A stretch of 64,000 bases of DNA from Gentiana macrophylla (lineage: Eukaryota > Streptophyta > Magnoliopsida > Gentianales > Gentianaceae): NCBI GenBank assembly GCA_026214975.1, contig JAOBSW010000110.1, forward strand, positions 124,001 through 188,000. The letters run 5' to 3'. Below are positions 22,046 through 32,270 of the stretch, piece after piece. Both the position numbers and the translations under genes were made by a program. Positions within the stretch are counted from its first letter, which is position 1. Each line of letters starts with the position of its first letter. Under the pieces are notes generated by a model. It was not told the origin of the DNA. It saw only the letters and a list, made by a program, of their open reading frames with translations, and searched no databases.

Positions 22046-22048
<3 letters not shown>
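21506..22048. mobile_element. CACTA-type non-autonomous element with palindromic subterminal repeats
   Basis: The left end TACTACAAGAAAACTAG matches the CACTACAAGAAAA terminus with one change; the right end is CATAGTG. Subterminal repeats include GGGACGACATGTCGTCTC (21831-21848), AGGACGACATGTCGTCCC (21887-21904) and GGGATGACGTGTCGTCCC (21971-21988), plus half-sites near 21531, 21581, 21606 and 21722. No coding capacity. Confidence 0.72.

Positions 22049-22111
<63 letters not shown>
22049..22111. repeat. (TG)n(TA)n microsatellite
   Basis: A short TG run followed by about 28 TA units, directly beside the CACTA-like right end. Confidence 0.95.
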
Positions 22112-22113
<2 letters not shown>

Positions 22114-22729
22114 GAATGGCCATTTCTAATCAGGTTCTAATTATCTACTTTTTTCAATCTCTGACGTTGTAAAAACATATAGATAATTACATACGTTGGA
22201 TGATTTTTTTAGTACACCATAATTAATGTGCTACAATAACACACAATCAATCCTTTAAGCTCCTCCACAGCAAAATAATTGCTGCCAGGGCTACTTATTT
22301 ATATGAATTTTGTGTGGACAAATATAACCTCTCAATAATTTATCTAGTAGTTCGACTTCCTCATTTTTGTCCACAAACTTTTCATCTTCTCCCCCAACTC
22401 CTACCAATAAATTTTCGAGAATAGAAAAATGAAAAAAATAAATTATTATGCCTAACTGCAGTTCTCCTCCCACTTCTCCATTCCACAATTAAAAAAATTA
22501 AGTAAATAAACTTCATTGTTGTGTTTAAAAATTCCCCTTTCATCACATTATAAATTCTTTTTAACTTTCTGTTTGTTCAAAATCAATTTCCATAGCAGTG
22601 AGGGGAGGGATTGATGGTGATTAATTGAGGACTTTTGGCAAGGTAGACTACAAATTTGAAACAATTAATTTTTTAATTTAGGTTTGTGAGAACTTGTTAA
22701 CAAATTTGATAATATTCAGCTGACTTTGA
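22112..22729. other. no gene seen
   Basis: AT-rich sequence. Short open frames on the minus strand (22291-22488) show no family features. Confidence 0.5.
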
Positions 22730-23249
22730 TTTAATACTTGCGGAATTGAGTTTTAAGTTTCACATGAACTCCAAATGCCGATATGACTATTTTGTTAAAT
22801 GTCCTACATACATTAGCCACTTGTAATAATTACCGTAATAAAAACTTTTAAAAAATTTACAACAATTGCAATTATGATATTCATAGAGTATTATGTAGAT
22901 TTTATAAACTAATATGTAGGGACGAAGGGAGTAGTGTAGTGTATCATAGTAATTTATTATACCCATGTTTTTTTTTCCTCAAAAGGGGGAAGGTTATGTT
23001 TTAATTTAGTTAATTACCACAAAACTCAATATTCATCTTAATGTATGAGAAATTAACACTATTCACGCATTCATTCTTATTGTCACATGTGTCAATTGTG
23101 GATAAAATTTGTTGTATTCTTTATGTGGTTATTTAAACAATTTTGTGGATAAACACAAAACTAGGGCAATAAATATACCTATTACGGCATACCAATGTCT
23201 TGCCATATTCTAGCATTTAATACTTAAAAATCTACCGAATTGAGTATTA

Positions 23250-23514
23250 TCTCCGTCTCAAAATATATGTCATCTTAAAGGTTTTCATACAGATTACGAA
23301 AATGTTGAATGTCACAAATTAAAAGGTTAATGTTTAAAAAGCCAATTGACTATCATTAATACAATAGGTGTTAAGTAATTAAAAGTGGTTGGATTGATAA
23401 TAAATTAGAGGTAAGATAGAGAAAAGAGTAATAAATGTTGTATTGATAATGTAAAATGACTTATATTGTGAGACAAATCTAAAATGTAGGATGACTTATA
23501 TTTTTGAACGGAGA
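23250..23514. mobile_element. Stowaway-type MITE
   Basis: The ends TCTCCGTCTCAAAATATA and TATATTTTTGAACGGAGA are inverted repeats, flanked by TA at 23248-23249 and 23515-23516. The host segment resumes its duplicated sequence on either side, which supports the borders. Confidence 0.82.
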
Positions 23515-24346
23515 TAGTATTAAATTTGACATGAACTTCAAATACCGTTACGACTATTCTGTTAAAATGTCCTACACTAGCCACTTGTACTTGTTTCACT
23601 ACCACATTATGATATGTATTCCCCTCACCTAATAATCCGACAAGAAATCCCTTTTATGTGCGGGTGAGATCATGGTCTCTGTATATTTTTTCCTTCCTCT
23701 AGGTTGTGAGGATGATATCCGTGTTCGTATATGAGTTTGAGTTTATATTTACAATATGGTATCAAAACAGAAGCTAGCAAGATGAAAGAAAATGAATACA
23801 AGAATACAAACTAAATTCAAGACATGGTAACACCAAACCGCAGAACTAGCTCGAGAGACTAAGGAGGACATATAGAGCATGAAATTGACTTGATAATGGT
23901 ATTCACTATTCATAGAATAGCAATTGCTTTGTAGACTATTTTAAGCATGCATATTTTGTGTATGTTCTCGTGTATTGTGGACGGGTTTTATACTAGTACA
24001 ACCTCCGTAGTGCCAAAAAGAACTTTTTAAACTTTGCAACAATTGCAATTATGATATTTATAAGGTAACATTCAGCATTAACTAATATGCAGGGACGAAG
24101 GGAGTGTATCATAGTTATTTATTATACCCGAGTTTTTTTTCCCACAAAAAGGGGAAGGTTGTGTTTTAATTTAGTCAATAACCACAAAACTCAATCTTCA
24201 ACCTAATGGATGAGAAATTAAAGCATATTCACGCATTCACTCTTATTGTCACATGTGTCGATTGTGGATAAAATTTGCCGTATACTTTCTGTGGTTATTG
24301 AAACAATTTTGTAGATAAACACAAAACTAGGTTATAAATGTATACT

Positions 24347-24615
24347 ACATCCGTCCCATATTATAAGGCATTCTACCTTTCTAGATTTATCCCACAATAT
24401 AAGTCATTCTACATTACCAATGCAACATTTATTATTTCTTTCTCCATCTTAACCCTAATTTATTATTAATCTAACAAATTTTCATTATTTAACAATTACT
24501 GAATTAATGATACTTAATGAGCATTTTAGATATTTAACATTTAAATTTATAACATTCAACCATTTTTTAAATCTATGTAAAAACATCCAAAATAACTTAT
24601 AATATGAGACGGATG
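24347..24615. mobile_element. Stowaway-type MITE
   Basis: CATCCGTCCCATATTATAAG at the left end is inverted at the right (CTTATAATATGAGACGGATG). A TA precedes the left end. It interrupts the second copy of the segmental duplication; the uninterrupted copy has no counterpart at that point. Confidence 0.8.
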
Positions 24616-24974
24616 TGGTATATATCAGGGCATAGCAATGTCTTGCCATATTAAATGAAGGAGCCCTTCTCAGTCCACTAGAGTTAAATTAACGAGAGAT
24701 TCCAAAATGTCGCTTTCTTATGCATTTATTTAAATCCCACCTTCTTGTTCAAGTCGATCTTCACCGTAATTCTTCTTGAAGGCAACATAAATGGCTCTCC
24801 TTATGCCGTTCAAATATCCAATCTACACTAGAACCTCTATAAATTAATACCTTCGAGACCAGGAAAAAATATACGTTTAGTGAGTTTATTTATTTTTTCA
24901 TATATATTCATATATATGAAAAATATTCATATATATAGTAAAATTGCCTAGCTCATCCAAAGCCTGTCGAAGGC

Positions 24975-25650
24975 ATGAGAAATGTTGAGTTATTTTTCTT
25001 GTCTCATAATACAACATCTAAAATTCAACCATGTGATGCTGGGATTATTCGAGCATTCAATGGTCATTATCGGCGTCGTTTTTATTCTAGCATCTTGCAG
25101 AGCCTTGAAGTTGGCTCACTAAATCTTGAAAAGATTAACATTTTGGATGTTAATTTTTCTACCATGGCTTCAAGATTTGATGTGACGGCGAAAGCAATTG
25201 CAAATTGTTTCCGGCATTGCAAGATACGGTGTGAAGAAATTGATGTTCTTGAATTAGAAGTTGGTCAATTAGAAAAAGATATCCAATGATTAAGTGATGT
25301 CATTTCTAAATTACGCTATTCAAATATGATGGACGTCGAAGATCTTTTGTATTATCCTAACGAGAATAATGCAGTTATGGAATCGCCTACAGACAAAGAA
25401 ATTATTGAGTCCATACTAAATGAATGAGGCAGGTCCTGAACCAGGCGATAGTAGTGTCATACCAAATGTGTGGTCAAAAGAAGTCCTGAACCAGGCGATA
25501 GTAGTGTCATACCAAATGTGTGGTCAAAAGAAGTCTTTCAAGCAGTAGTCATCATACATAATTGCTTGCTAAAACAAAAGCAAAGTATTCCAGAAGTTGT
25601 GCATGCAATACAAAAAATTAAGGATTGGATGCATTTTGGTGGAAGGTAAA
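24975..25650 (+). pseudogene. pogo/Tigger-type DDE-1 transposase, C-terminal part
   Basis: VELFFLSHNTTSKIQPCDAG followed by IIRAFNGHYRRRFY and later AIANCFRHCKIRCEE matches the C-terminal DDE-1 (CENP-B/jerky/Tigger) transposase domain, where LPxNTTSxxQPxDxGII is the third catalytic-site region. Frame is open from 24975 to 25289. After one stop it continues with DVEDLLYYPNENNAVMESP and IPEVVHAIQKIKDWMHFGGR. A 50-bp tandem duplication at 25433-25532 breaks the frame again. The N-terminal helix-turn-helix and the first two catalytic Asp regions are missing, so it is inactive. Confidence 0.86.
25433..25532. repeat. 50-bp tandem duplication in transposase fragment
   Basis: GTCCTGAACCAGGCGATAGT and the following 30 bases occur twice, head to tail, without visible differences. 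50 is not a multiple of three, so the duplication shifts the transposase frame. Confidence 0.93.
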
Positions 25651-25896
25651 AACGAACAACTTTAGATGCATTTTTTTTTTTTTTTGGAGAAGAAATGATT
25701 TTTATATGAACATTGTTGATTGGATGAAATATTTTTGATTATATATATATGGAATTTAACGATTATTCATTTATAGTTACGTGGGGTCCTTAAGGACTAA
25801 AAAAAATTTATTCGTTAATGCATTTAGCAAGGTTATTCATTTAGCCCCTTTGCCCAAGTCGGGACCGCAGAAAATTATTCATTTGACGAGGTTATT

Positions 25897-26404
25897 TGAC
25901 GATACGGGATTTCACCCCTCCACGTGGAATAATCTGATTGGTCCAGCTGGCATGTGGAAAAGTCTACGTTGATTATCCACATCGGATCGAATACGAGACA
26001 TACCAGTGAAGACTGCAACAACCGGCAGATTCTGCAAGTGTCTACTTGATCACCCGTGTCGGTATGCATCGAGTTGAGACCAAGACTTCGGTCAGACACC
26101 AGGCCCACCATCAAGAGTTACTTTGGCAAGAGGACAAGGCCCATTTAAGGGTAATTATGTCAATAGACTAAACCGCCCCAAGTTTAGTAGGCGAGAAGAA
26201 GGCATGTGCCTATAAATACATCATTCCAGGAACTACGTAAGGCTTGATTCTGGACAAAATACTGAGATACGTAAGCAATCCAAGATACATTCTTGGACTC
26301 AAACCATAAAACACCAAAAACATCATCTTTTACTTAATTCTGACCGTTCGATCCCTTCTGACTCATCATTTAGATTACACGCGTGCCTGATTTACGGTGG
26401 TGCA
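25897..26404 (+). mobile_element. solo LTR, 508 bp
   Basis: It starts TGACGATACGGGATTTC and ends TTTACGGTGGTGCA, flanked by perfect 5-bp duplications TTATT (25892-25896 and 26405-26409). A TATA box (GCCTATAAATACATC, 26208-26222) lies in the plus sense. It sits inside the pogo/Lemi element. Confidence 0.88.
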
Positions 26405-26455
26405 TTATTCAAAGATCATCATTATTCATTTATCGAATATTCGTTTATCGGGTTT

Positions 26456-26458
<3 letters not shown>

Positions 26459-26509
<51 letters not shown>

Positions 26510-26786
26510 TGGGTTCCCGTGCATACCATACTATCCATGCTTACCGTACATACTACTAAAATAGTGCATCGATCACTATTTTAGTGCACACAATTATTGT
26601 TTGATTGCAACTACAAATTGAGGAGCGGTGTTTCTAGTTTTGGGTTTCTAGTTTCTACAAAACCGCTTCCTCAATTTGTAGTTGCATTGAAACAATAATA
26701 GCAAGTGTACTAAAATAGTGATCGGATGCACTATTTTAGTAGTATGTCTGATAAGCATGAATCGAATAAATATGATATATGAACCC

Positions 26787-26823
<37 letters not shown>
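26459..26823. mobile_element. foldback MITE flanked by TA microsatellites
   Basis: 26506-26790 is a long imperfect palindrome. ACTACTAAAATAGTGCATCG pairs with CGGATGCACTATTTTAGTAGT, and GATTGCAACTACAAATTGAGGA pairs with TCCTCAATTTGTAGTTGC. The outer ends GGGTTGGGTTC and GAACCCATTT are also inverted. It is bracketed by (AT)n at 26459-26505 and 26791-26823, as in MITEs reported to insert into TA tracts (rice Micron type). Confidence 0.78.
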
Positions 26824-26826
<3 letters not shown>

Positions 26827-26907
26827 TTGTTATAATTATTCTAGATGGAAATGAAATAAAAGTGGTGCATGTGTAAAGGCGTCGACTTGGATGTGTGAGA
26901 GTTTTGA

Positions 26908-27256
26908 GGCTAAATTACAATTTTGGTCCTCTAACTAGACACGTTTTTCGATTTTTGTCCTGATTTTTCTCCTGCGACAATTTTAGCCCTGTAAGTGGTC
27001 TTTTTTTTGCAATAATAGTCCTGAAGGCCGGAAAGACCACTTACACGACTAAAATTGGTCTTTTCCGGCTACAATTTTCGTCCTGTAAATGGTCTTTCCG
27101 GCGACAATTTTAGTCCTGTAAGTGGTCTTTCCGGCGTTCAGGACTATTTTTGCAAAAAAAAAAGACCACTTACAGGACTAAAATTGTCGCCGGAGAAAAA
27201 CTAGGACTAAAATCGAAAAACGTGTCTAGTTAAAGGACCAAAATTGTAATTTAGCC
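26908..27256. mobile_element. Mutator-type MITE with 9-bp target duplication
   Basis: Inverted ends start GGCTAAATTACAATTTTGGT and extend over more than 60 bp; the interior is further self-complementary around GTAAGTGGTCTTTCCGGC. Perfect 9-bp duplications GAGTTTTGA at 26899-26907 and 27257-27265 point to a Mutator-like transposase. Confidence 0.92.
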
Positions 27257-27365
27257 GAGTTTTGAGGTTCTAGTGTTTGTGTGGAAGAAACTCTAGATAG
27301 ATGGATCTAATTTTTTATTTTTTTTTCATTTTTTATTTCATTGAGGATGGATGGATCTAATTTTC

Positions 27366-27369
<4 letters not shown>

Positions 27370-27397
<28 letters not shown>
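27370..27397. repeat. poly-T tract
   Basis: A run of about 28 T within a T-rich stretch (27310-27420). Confidence 0.95.
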
Positions 27398-27400
<3 letters not shown>

Positions 27401-27683
27401 TTTGTTTTTTTTTTTTGTGTGTGTAATTTTGATTCAATTAACCAGACATTTTGGATTATATCTGGGTAATTTTCAGCAAGGTTTCGCTGAGATATTTCTT
27501 TCTATCCATTATTCTTCTGAATAATTGATTGTAAATGAAGAAATTAAATGACCTGCGCCAATTTTGTGTTTCTTTAATTTCTCACCATCAAATACATCCT
27601 GGTTGTGCTTAGGATTGGTTTACTTGCTATACGGTGCCTGTGCACTGACATAACAAATAAACTCCAAAACTTGCAGTACATGA

Positions 27684-27759
27684 GCCCGTCTAGCTCAGTT
27701 GGTAGAAGTATGAATTTTAACTTACTTGTGATAAGTGGGTTGAGTTCGGCACGGTGGCG
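27684..27759 (+). pseudogene. tRNA-Lys-like pseudogene
   Basis: GCCCGTCTAGCTCAGTTGGT at the 5' end matches plant tRNA-Lys through the acceptor strand and D arm (A box). The anticodon arm (TATGAATTTTAACTTACT) does not pair and the T arm is damaged (GGTTGAGTTCGGC in place of GGTTCGAGCCC), although the end ACGGTGGCG recalls the normal 3' acceptor. It would not fold as a tRNA. Confidence 0.75.
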
Positions 27760-27798
27760 TTTTAGGTGAATTTTTTTTTTTTTTTTTTTTTTTCCTTT

Positions 27799-27957
27799 TT
27801 TGCTGCCTAAAGAAAAGGAAATTGCTACTATGTTTATATAACAAGAGCAAAAAAATTTCCTCAAAAAAAAGCAAAATTTTTTTTGCTGCCTAAAGAAAAG
27901 GAAATTGCTACTATGTTTATATAACAAAAGCAAAAAAATTTCCTCAAAAAAAAAAAA
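27799..27957. repeat. two direct copies of a ~80-bp unit between T- and A-tracts
   Basis: TTTTGCTGCCTAAAGAAAAG to AAAAAAATTTCCTCAAAAAA occurs at about 27797-27875 and 27878-27957, nearly identical (GAGCAA versus AAGCAA). A T-run lies on the left and an A-run on the right, between the two tRNA-Lys-like sequences. Confidence 0.85.
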
Positions 27958-27963
27958 AAAAAA

Positions 27964-28048
27964 CGCCCACGCCCACGCCGCAATGGCTCGAACTGAAGCG
28001 GCCATGAGTTAAGAAGCGCTCAGACTCTACCAACTGAGCTAGACGGGC
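27964..28048 (-). pseudogene. tRNA-Lys-like pseudogene, inverted copy
   Basis: On the minus strand GCCCGTCTAGCTCAGTTGGT continues AGAGTCTGAGCGCTTCTTAA, so the D arm is good, but the anticodon loop is too long (TGAG-CGCTTCTTAA-CTCA) and the T arm (CTTCAGTTCGAGCCATTG) does not pair. GGGCGTGGGCG repeats the 3' acceptor end. It faces the copy at 27684-27759. Confidence 0.75.
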
Positions 28049-28439
28049 TATATGTCTATGACAATAATAATACTTTTCAAAACCATGTAAAAAAGACCAG
28101 ATGACTGGCAAAGAGTATATAAATTCATTAAACTCAAGTCAAACTCAAAGAGCGTATTAAAGAAACGAAAGTGATGCATACAAAGAACTGGCAAAGAAAT
28201 TCATCTAATACATACTTTTACATAACAAAAATCTAAAAGGAAAAAAAAAAAAACCACCCCTGTTGGATTATTTTTTGGGTACATATTATATATGCACCCA
28301 GAAAGCATAAGTATGTATGAATAGATCAAAGGTCAAGATTTAGCATTACCACAGATATTTTAACCCCACTTGTATCAGTCAACTTCATATGAAAAACCAA
28401 CCTGGAACTAAGAATCACTCGAATGCATGAATTTCGTAT

Positions 28440-30312
28440 AGGCGTGTTAATCGTCTTTTTCTTGAGACAACCGAGCCTCGTCTTCTTCACGTCTTCAGCA
28501 TTTTTAAAGTCAATTTTTCTCCAAGCCTGTCAAGAAGTCCATATTATAGAAGATCATGGATCTGCATTGACTATATCCACATTTTCGAAGTGTGTATAAA
28601 GTATCGTTAAGCACCAAGATAAAATTGGTGCTCTGGATTTATTGAATGTTTCCAATACTGAATTCACTAGCAATTAGGCACATTTCCTTCTATTTTCCCA
28701 AAAAAAGAAGAAAAAAAAAAAACAAATTTCCTTCGTATTACCTAGAAATCACAGCTCTGTTGGAAATTTCGCCGATCACCTGCTCATACGACTTGAATTT
28801 TCAAGCTACAAAGTTATGAAAGTGTCCAAAACACAGAATCAAAGTGCACTTTATAAACATCTTTATTGTACACAACAAGGATATTCTAGTAATCAAGATA
28901 AACCCAAGAGGAGAATTTCAGGGTTGCATAATCCCAACCTCAATGATATATCATAAGAACCGACTTCTTTGTAACTCAGAAACTTCAGCACAAATTTCGG
29001 ACTAAAAGTAGTAAAACTAATCTAAAAGAATTAATCCACAAATCTAGGAGCAAAGAAATGCCTAAACCTAAACTAATTTGACCATAAAAAATCCGAGATA
29101 AAAACACATTTTAATTTTAAACAAGACAAACTAAGTACCTTGTAAGGATAGGAAACCAGTGTCTAGGGCAATGGTTTCAGCTTTTAATTCATAAATCCTA
29201 ACCTGCATTACCACAAAATAATCAACTTTTAAATATTTGGGACTAGAATAAAGCAAAAGCAAAGCATGTTTTAACAATGTGACATACTTTTTTAACATGT
29301 CAGAGAATGTTTCAGCCACTACAAAATGGAAATAGATATACCTCAATGCTTCCAAACCAGAAGCCTGCATAGTTAAAGCATCTTCCCAATCCACCTGGAT
29401 AATCCATATAATAGCAAATCATGAAAATTTCATCTAAGTCAGAAAGATAGAAACTCAGAAACAGAAATATTTAAGATGTTCGCAGCCCAACACAAAAACT
29501 CACGGTGACATGCGCTAGCAAAGTTTTAAAGCAACATATCAACAAGTTTCATACATTCCCAAAGACATAAGGACCTTAATCTTCTTGTCTGTGTTTACAT
29601 TCACAATGAAATCTCCCTCACGAATTACACCTTCATACACCCTACTCTACAGCGGGGCATAATTTAAGTAATCTCCCTTTTAAATTCAAAGCACTGTTAA
29701 CGAAGCAGTATATATTGAAGGTGTAAGAAGGGAAAACCTGGTTACGTCGACTGATGGTCGTCATACCAACTCTTAGGCTGAAATGACAAAGTATACAGGC
29801 CGGGTCACAAACGATGCAGTTTCAGAAACAGGGGCTTAAACTGACATTGATGCAAATTCTGCAAACAATGTAGCAGTACCATGCCAACAAATAAGATTCT
29901 CAGGTCAATTATCATTTTAAATGTGCATCGCATACCTTTTTAGTAGACATATGCCGAGTAGCTTCAGCAGCAGTCTTAGCAGGGCAGGCATTCTTGGATT
30001 CCAAAGCTCGCTTCTGCCTTCGAAGCTGTAAGTGAACAAAGAGCAGAAACATAAATGTTGATTGATCAAGAGGACACGACAAACATACTATGATTCAGAT
30101 AAAGGGCAGCTTGGGGGTGTAAGGGGGGACATGATTTCCGATGGTTTTAGACACGAACCTTTAGGAATATCTCGACCATATTTTGGTAAAGGGACGCTAG
30201 CCAAGAGTAGGAATGAAGAACTCTCAGGACGTAATACAGGAAATAAACGCGAACTGAATAGCTCATCTTACCAACTTCGTCAATGATAAACATATCGATA
30301 TCTTCCTTAACC
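28440..30312 (-). other. cluster of minus-strand exon-like fragments
   Basis: In order on the minus strand: VKEDIDMFIIDEVGKM (about 30312-30265, after a TTAACAG acceptor); LRRQKRALESKNACPAKTAA and EATRHMSTKK (30028-29939, CAG before, GTATGC after); an EF-G piece (29645-29571); VDWEDALTMQASGLEALR (29394-29342, CAG before, GTATAT after); VRIYELKAETIALDTGFLSL (29205-29142, CAG before); and a Lys-rich stretch near 28530-28440. Apart from EF-G I do not recognise them, and no continuous gene can be built from them. They look like pieces of several genes brought together in one orientation. Confidence 0.5.
29571..29645 (-). pseudogene. mitochondrial elongation factor G fragment
   Basis: The minus strand reads RVYEGVIREGDFIVNVNTDK then KIKV. 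This matches the start of domain II of mitochondrial EF-G (R(I/V)YEGVIRKGDFIxNVNTGKKIKVPRLVRMHS), which catalyses ribosome translocation in mitochondria. Only about 25 codons are present; the GTPase domain and the rest of domain II are absent nearby. It is a captured or relic fragment. Confidence 0.75.
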
Positions 30313-30880
30313 TGTTAAGAAGAAAGTATAGATGCATTAATCCTAAGTTCCATTTATTTCCTTCTCAATTACAATGTTGTGATAAACTGAGGTGTTCTAG
30401 GGGTGATGAGCCCAAATTTTTAATTGGGACATAACAGCCTGCAGGGAATGTCCTACTCTCTTTTCATAGCTGAGTGAATTGAACAAAACATCTTACAATG
30501 TCAATCAGAGCAATAAATTCCATTTTAGAAGTGGAATATGATGAGATAAGAAACTTAGACAACCATGATACACTAAATTAGAAAGCCTAAAGTTTAATCT
30601 GGAAAAAGGCAAAACTTAAGCATGCTGTACAAATTCAAGCAAGATCAAGGAACAGAGTGGAAGCAAACGAAGCGAGAACCTTAAGAATTCTTCAGAAATG
30701 GCATTCTGAAGCACGTCATTGAAACATATTACGTGAGATAAATCAATAAACATGGTGTTAGACTCAGTCGGCCTCATTGCTTCAATATCCGCCTCATAGT
30801 ACGAATCACAAGCATTTCCGTCCACACTAAAGCTGGAAAAACAAAATCCATATTACAAATGATAAATTAACAACAACAAC

Positions 30881-32050
30881 TAGGGGTGAACATGGTCCGG
30901 TTCGGCCGGTTTTTTCCGATTTTAAAACCGAAACCATTTTATACGGTTTCAAATTTTCAAACCAAACTGACGGTTTCAGACGTAAACCATTTGTTCGGTC
31001 AGGTTTGGTTCATTTGGTTCCGGTTTTTTACGGTTTTCTTTAACAATTAAAATTAATGATAGAAAATCACAAATTGCCTCGTGACAACAAATGATAATAT
31101 ATGTAATACATTAAGTATTATTATGTCATAAATCCATTGAGATGATATAACAAATGTTTTATATTTAACTAATATCTACTCATGCGAATTTTAAAGAAAA
31201 AACCAATCATACTTCAACACCATCCAACACAACAAACTCGACACCTACCATTGAATTCACAAGTTTGGGACAAACAAGATAATGAAAGAGTCATTTCTTA
31301 CTCATTTCAATTCATCAATTAATCATCAACTTCAAAATATACTAATAATGAACTAATCGTTATATTATTGAATCATATATAAATCTCAAAATCCATTTGA
31401 CAAAATAATATTTTGAGTATGGTCAAGGAGAAAGATGAGTGCATTTGTTCCATAAGTAAGTGGCGAGAGATAAATTAAAGATAAATTAAGCTTTCACACA
31501 TTTCAAACGAAACAAAACATGTGATATAGTTTTGGACTTCGTTTAGTTAGAAACATATATTCGTCATTTTATTTTCTCCATAACACCAACTCGATTTTGA
31601 TTATCTCAACAATGTTAGTATCCAACATAATCTAATTATGAGCAAATAAAAGACAAACTTATATAAAACTAATCTATAGATGCATTTATTTATATAAGAT
31701 GTCAAACCTAACAAATGGACAAATCGGAAAATGTCCACGATGAAGTTTATCAACATCATTAGAAGAAGTAAGTTAGACAAATAAGCATTCACATATTCCA
31801 AATATCGGTGATGAGGAAGTAGAAAGAGAAGAAAGATTTAGCGGTGGTGAGTTGTGGTACGACGTATCTTGAGATTCTTTTCAATGATTGGAAATTAAAG
31901 ACAAGTCTGTGAAATGATCAACAAAATATGAATCTTTAGGATATGAGATTAGTAATTGATCATTAAAACATTACAAATACCAAGTTTAAACATGTTGAGT
32001 TGGACCGAAAAAAGCACATTGATGTTTTAAAGTATTAGTAGATGTAGGTA

Positions 32051-32091
<41 letters not shown>

Positions 32092-32270
32092 AAAATCCGG
32101 TTTGGTCCGGTTTTAAACGGTTTTAATTTTTTAAAGTTGGAACCAAATTGTTTTTAACGGTTTGGTTTTTTACAATACAAAAACCGATCAAAAAACCACG
32201 GTTTATATCTTTCCGGTTTGGTTCGATTTGGTTCGGCCGGTTGGTTTGGTTTCGGTTTTTGTTCACCCTA
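30881..32270. mobile_element. hAT-like non-autonomous element with GGTTCGG/CCGGTTT subterminal repeats
   Basis: The ends are TAGGGGTGAACATGG and (inverted) TAGGGTGAACAAAAAC. Flanks ACAACAAC and ACAAACAAC may be a target duplication with one inserted base, though they lie in an AAC-rich patch. About 150 bp at each end repeat GGTTCGG, CCGGTTT and AAACCG motifs; the middle is AT-rich and non-coding. It occupies the MCM6-like intron. Confidence 0.75.
32048..32090. repeat. (TG)n(TA)n microsatellite
   Basis: About 13 GT units followed by 7 AT units inside the hAT-like element. Confidence 0.95.

Larger units (their letters stand above)
22730..24650. repeat. tandem segmental duplication, about 1 kb units
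   Basis: The block GGAATTGAGTTTTAA...CACATGAACTCCAAAT...ATGTCCTACA occurs at 21420, 22740 and, interrupted by a Stowaway element, at 23230-23590. The block TTATTATACCC...GGTTATGTTTTAATTTAGT...ACAAAACTAGG occurs at 22957-23165 and 24119-24330, and its end (ATGTCTTGCCATAT) recurs at 23200 and 24640. The copies are therefore tandem, and each has acquired its own insertions. Confidence 0.8.
24827..26458 (+). mobile_element. pogo/Lemi-type transposon, split by a solo LTR
   Basis: The left end CACTAGAACCTCTATAAATT is close to the Emigrant/Lemi terminus CAGTAAAACCTCTATAAATT. The diverged right end (ATTCGTTTATCGGGTTTATCA) lies at about 26438-26458, beyond a solo LTR. A subterminal GTCGGGACCGCAGAAAA (25858-25874) matches in reverse the GGTCCCGAC motif inside the Emigrant-type element at 35323-36194. 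It carries the DDE transposase fragment at 24975-25650. Confidence 0.75.

Noticed and set aside
21803..22123. Minus-strand open frame of 106 codons beginning with a long IY repeat
   Set aside because: The IY run is the TA microsatellite and the rest is CACTA subterminal repeat.
27574..28005. Minus-strand open frame of 143 codons
   Set aside because: It spans poly-T/poly-A runs and the two tRNA-Lys-like sequences; poly-F and poly-K composition only.
27964..28048. Functional tRNA-Lys gene
   Set aside because: The anticodon stem has only four pairs around a ten-base loop and the T stem does not pair.
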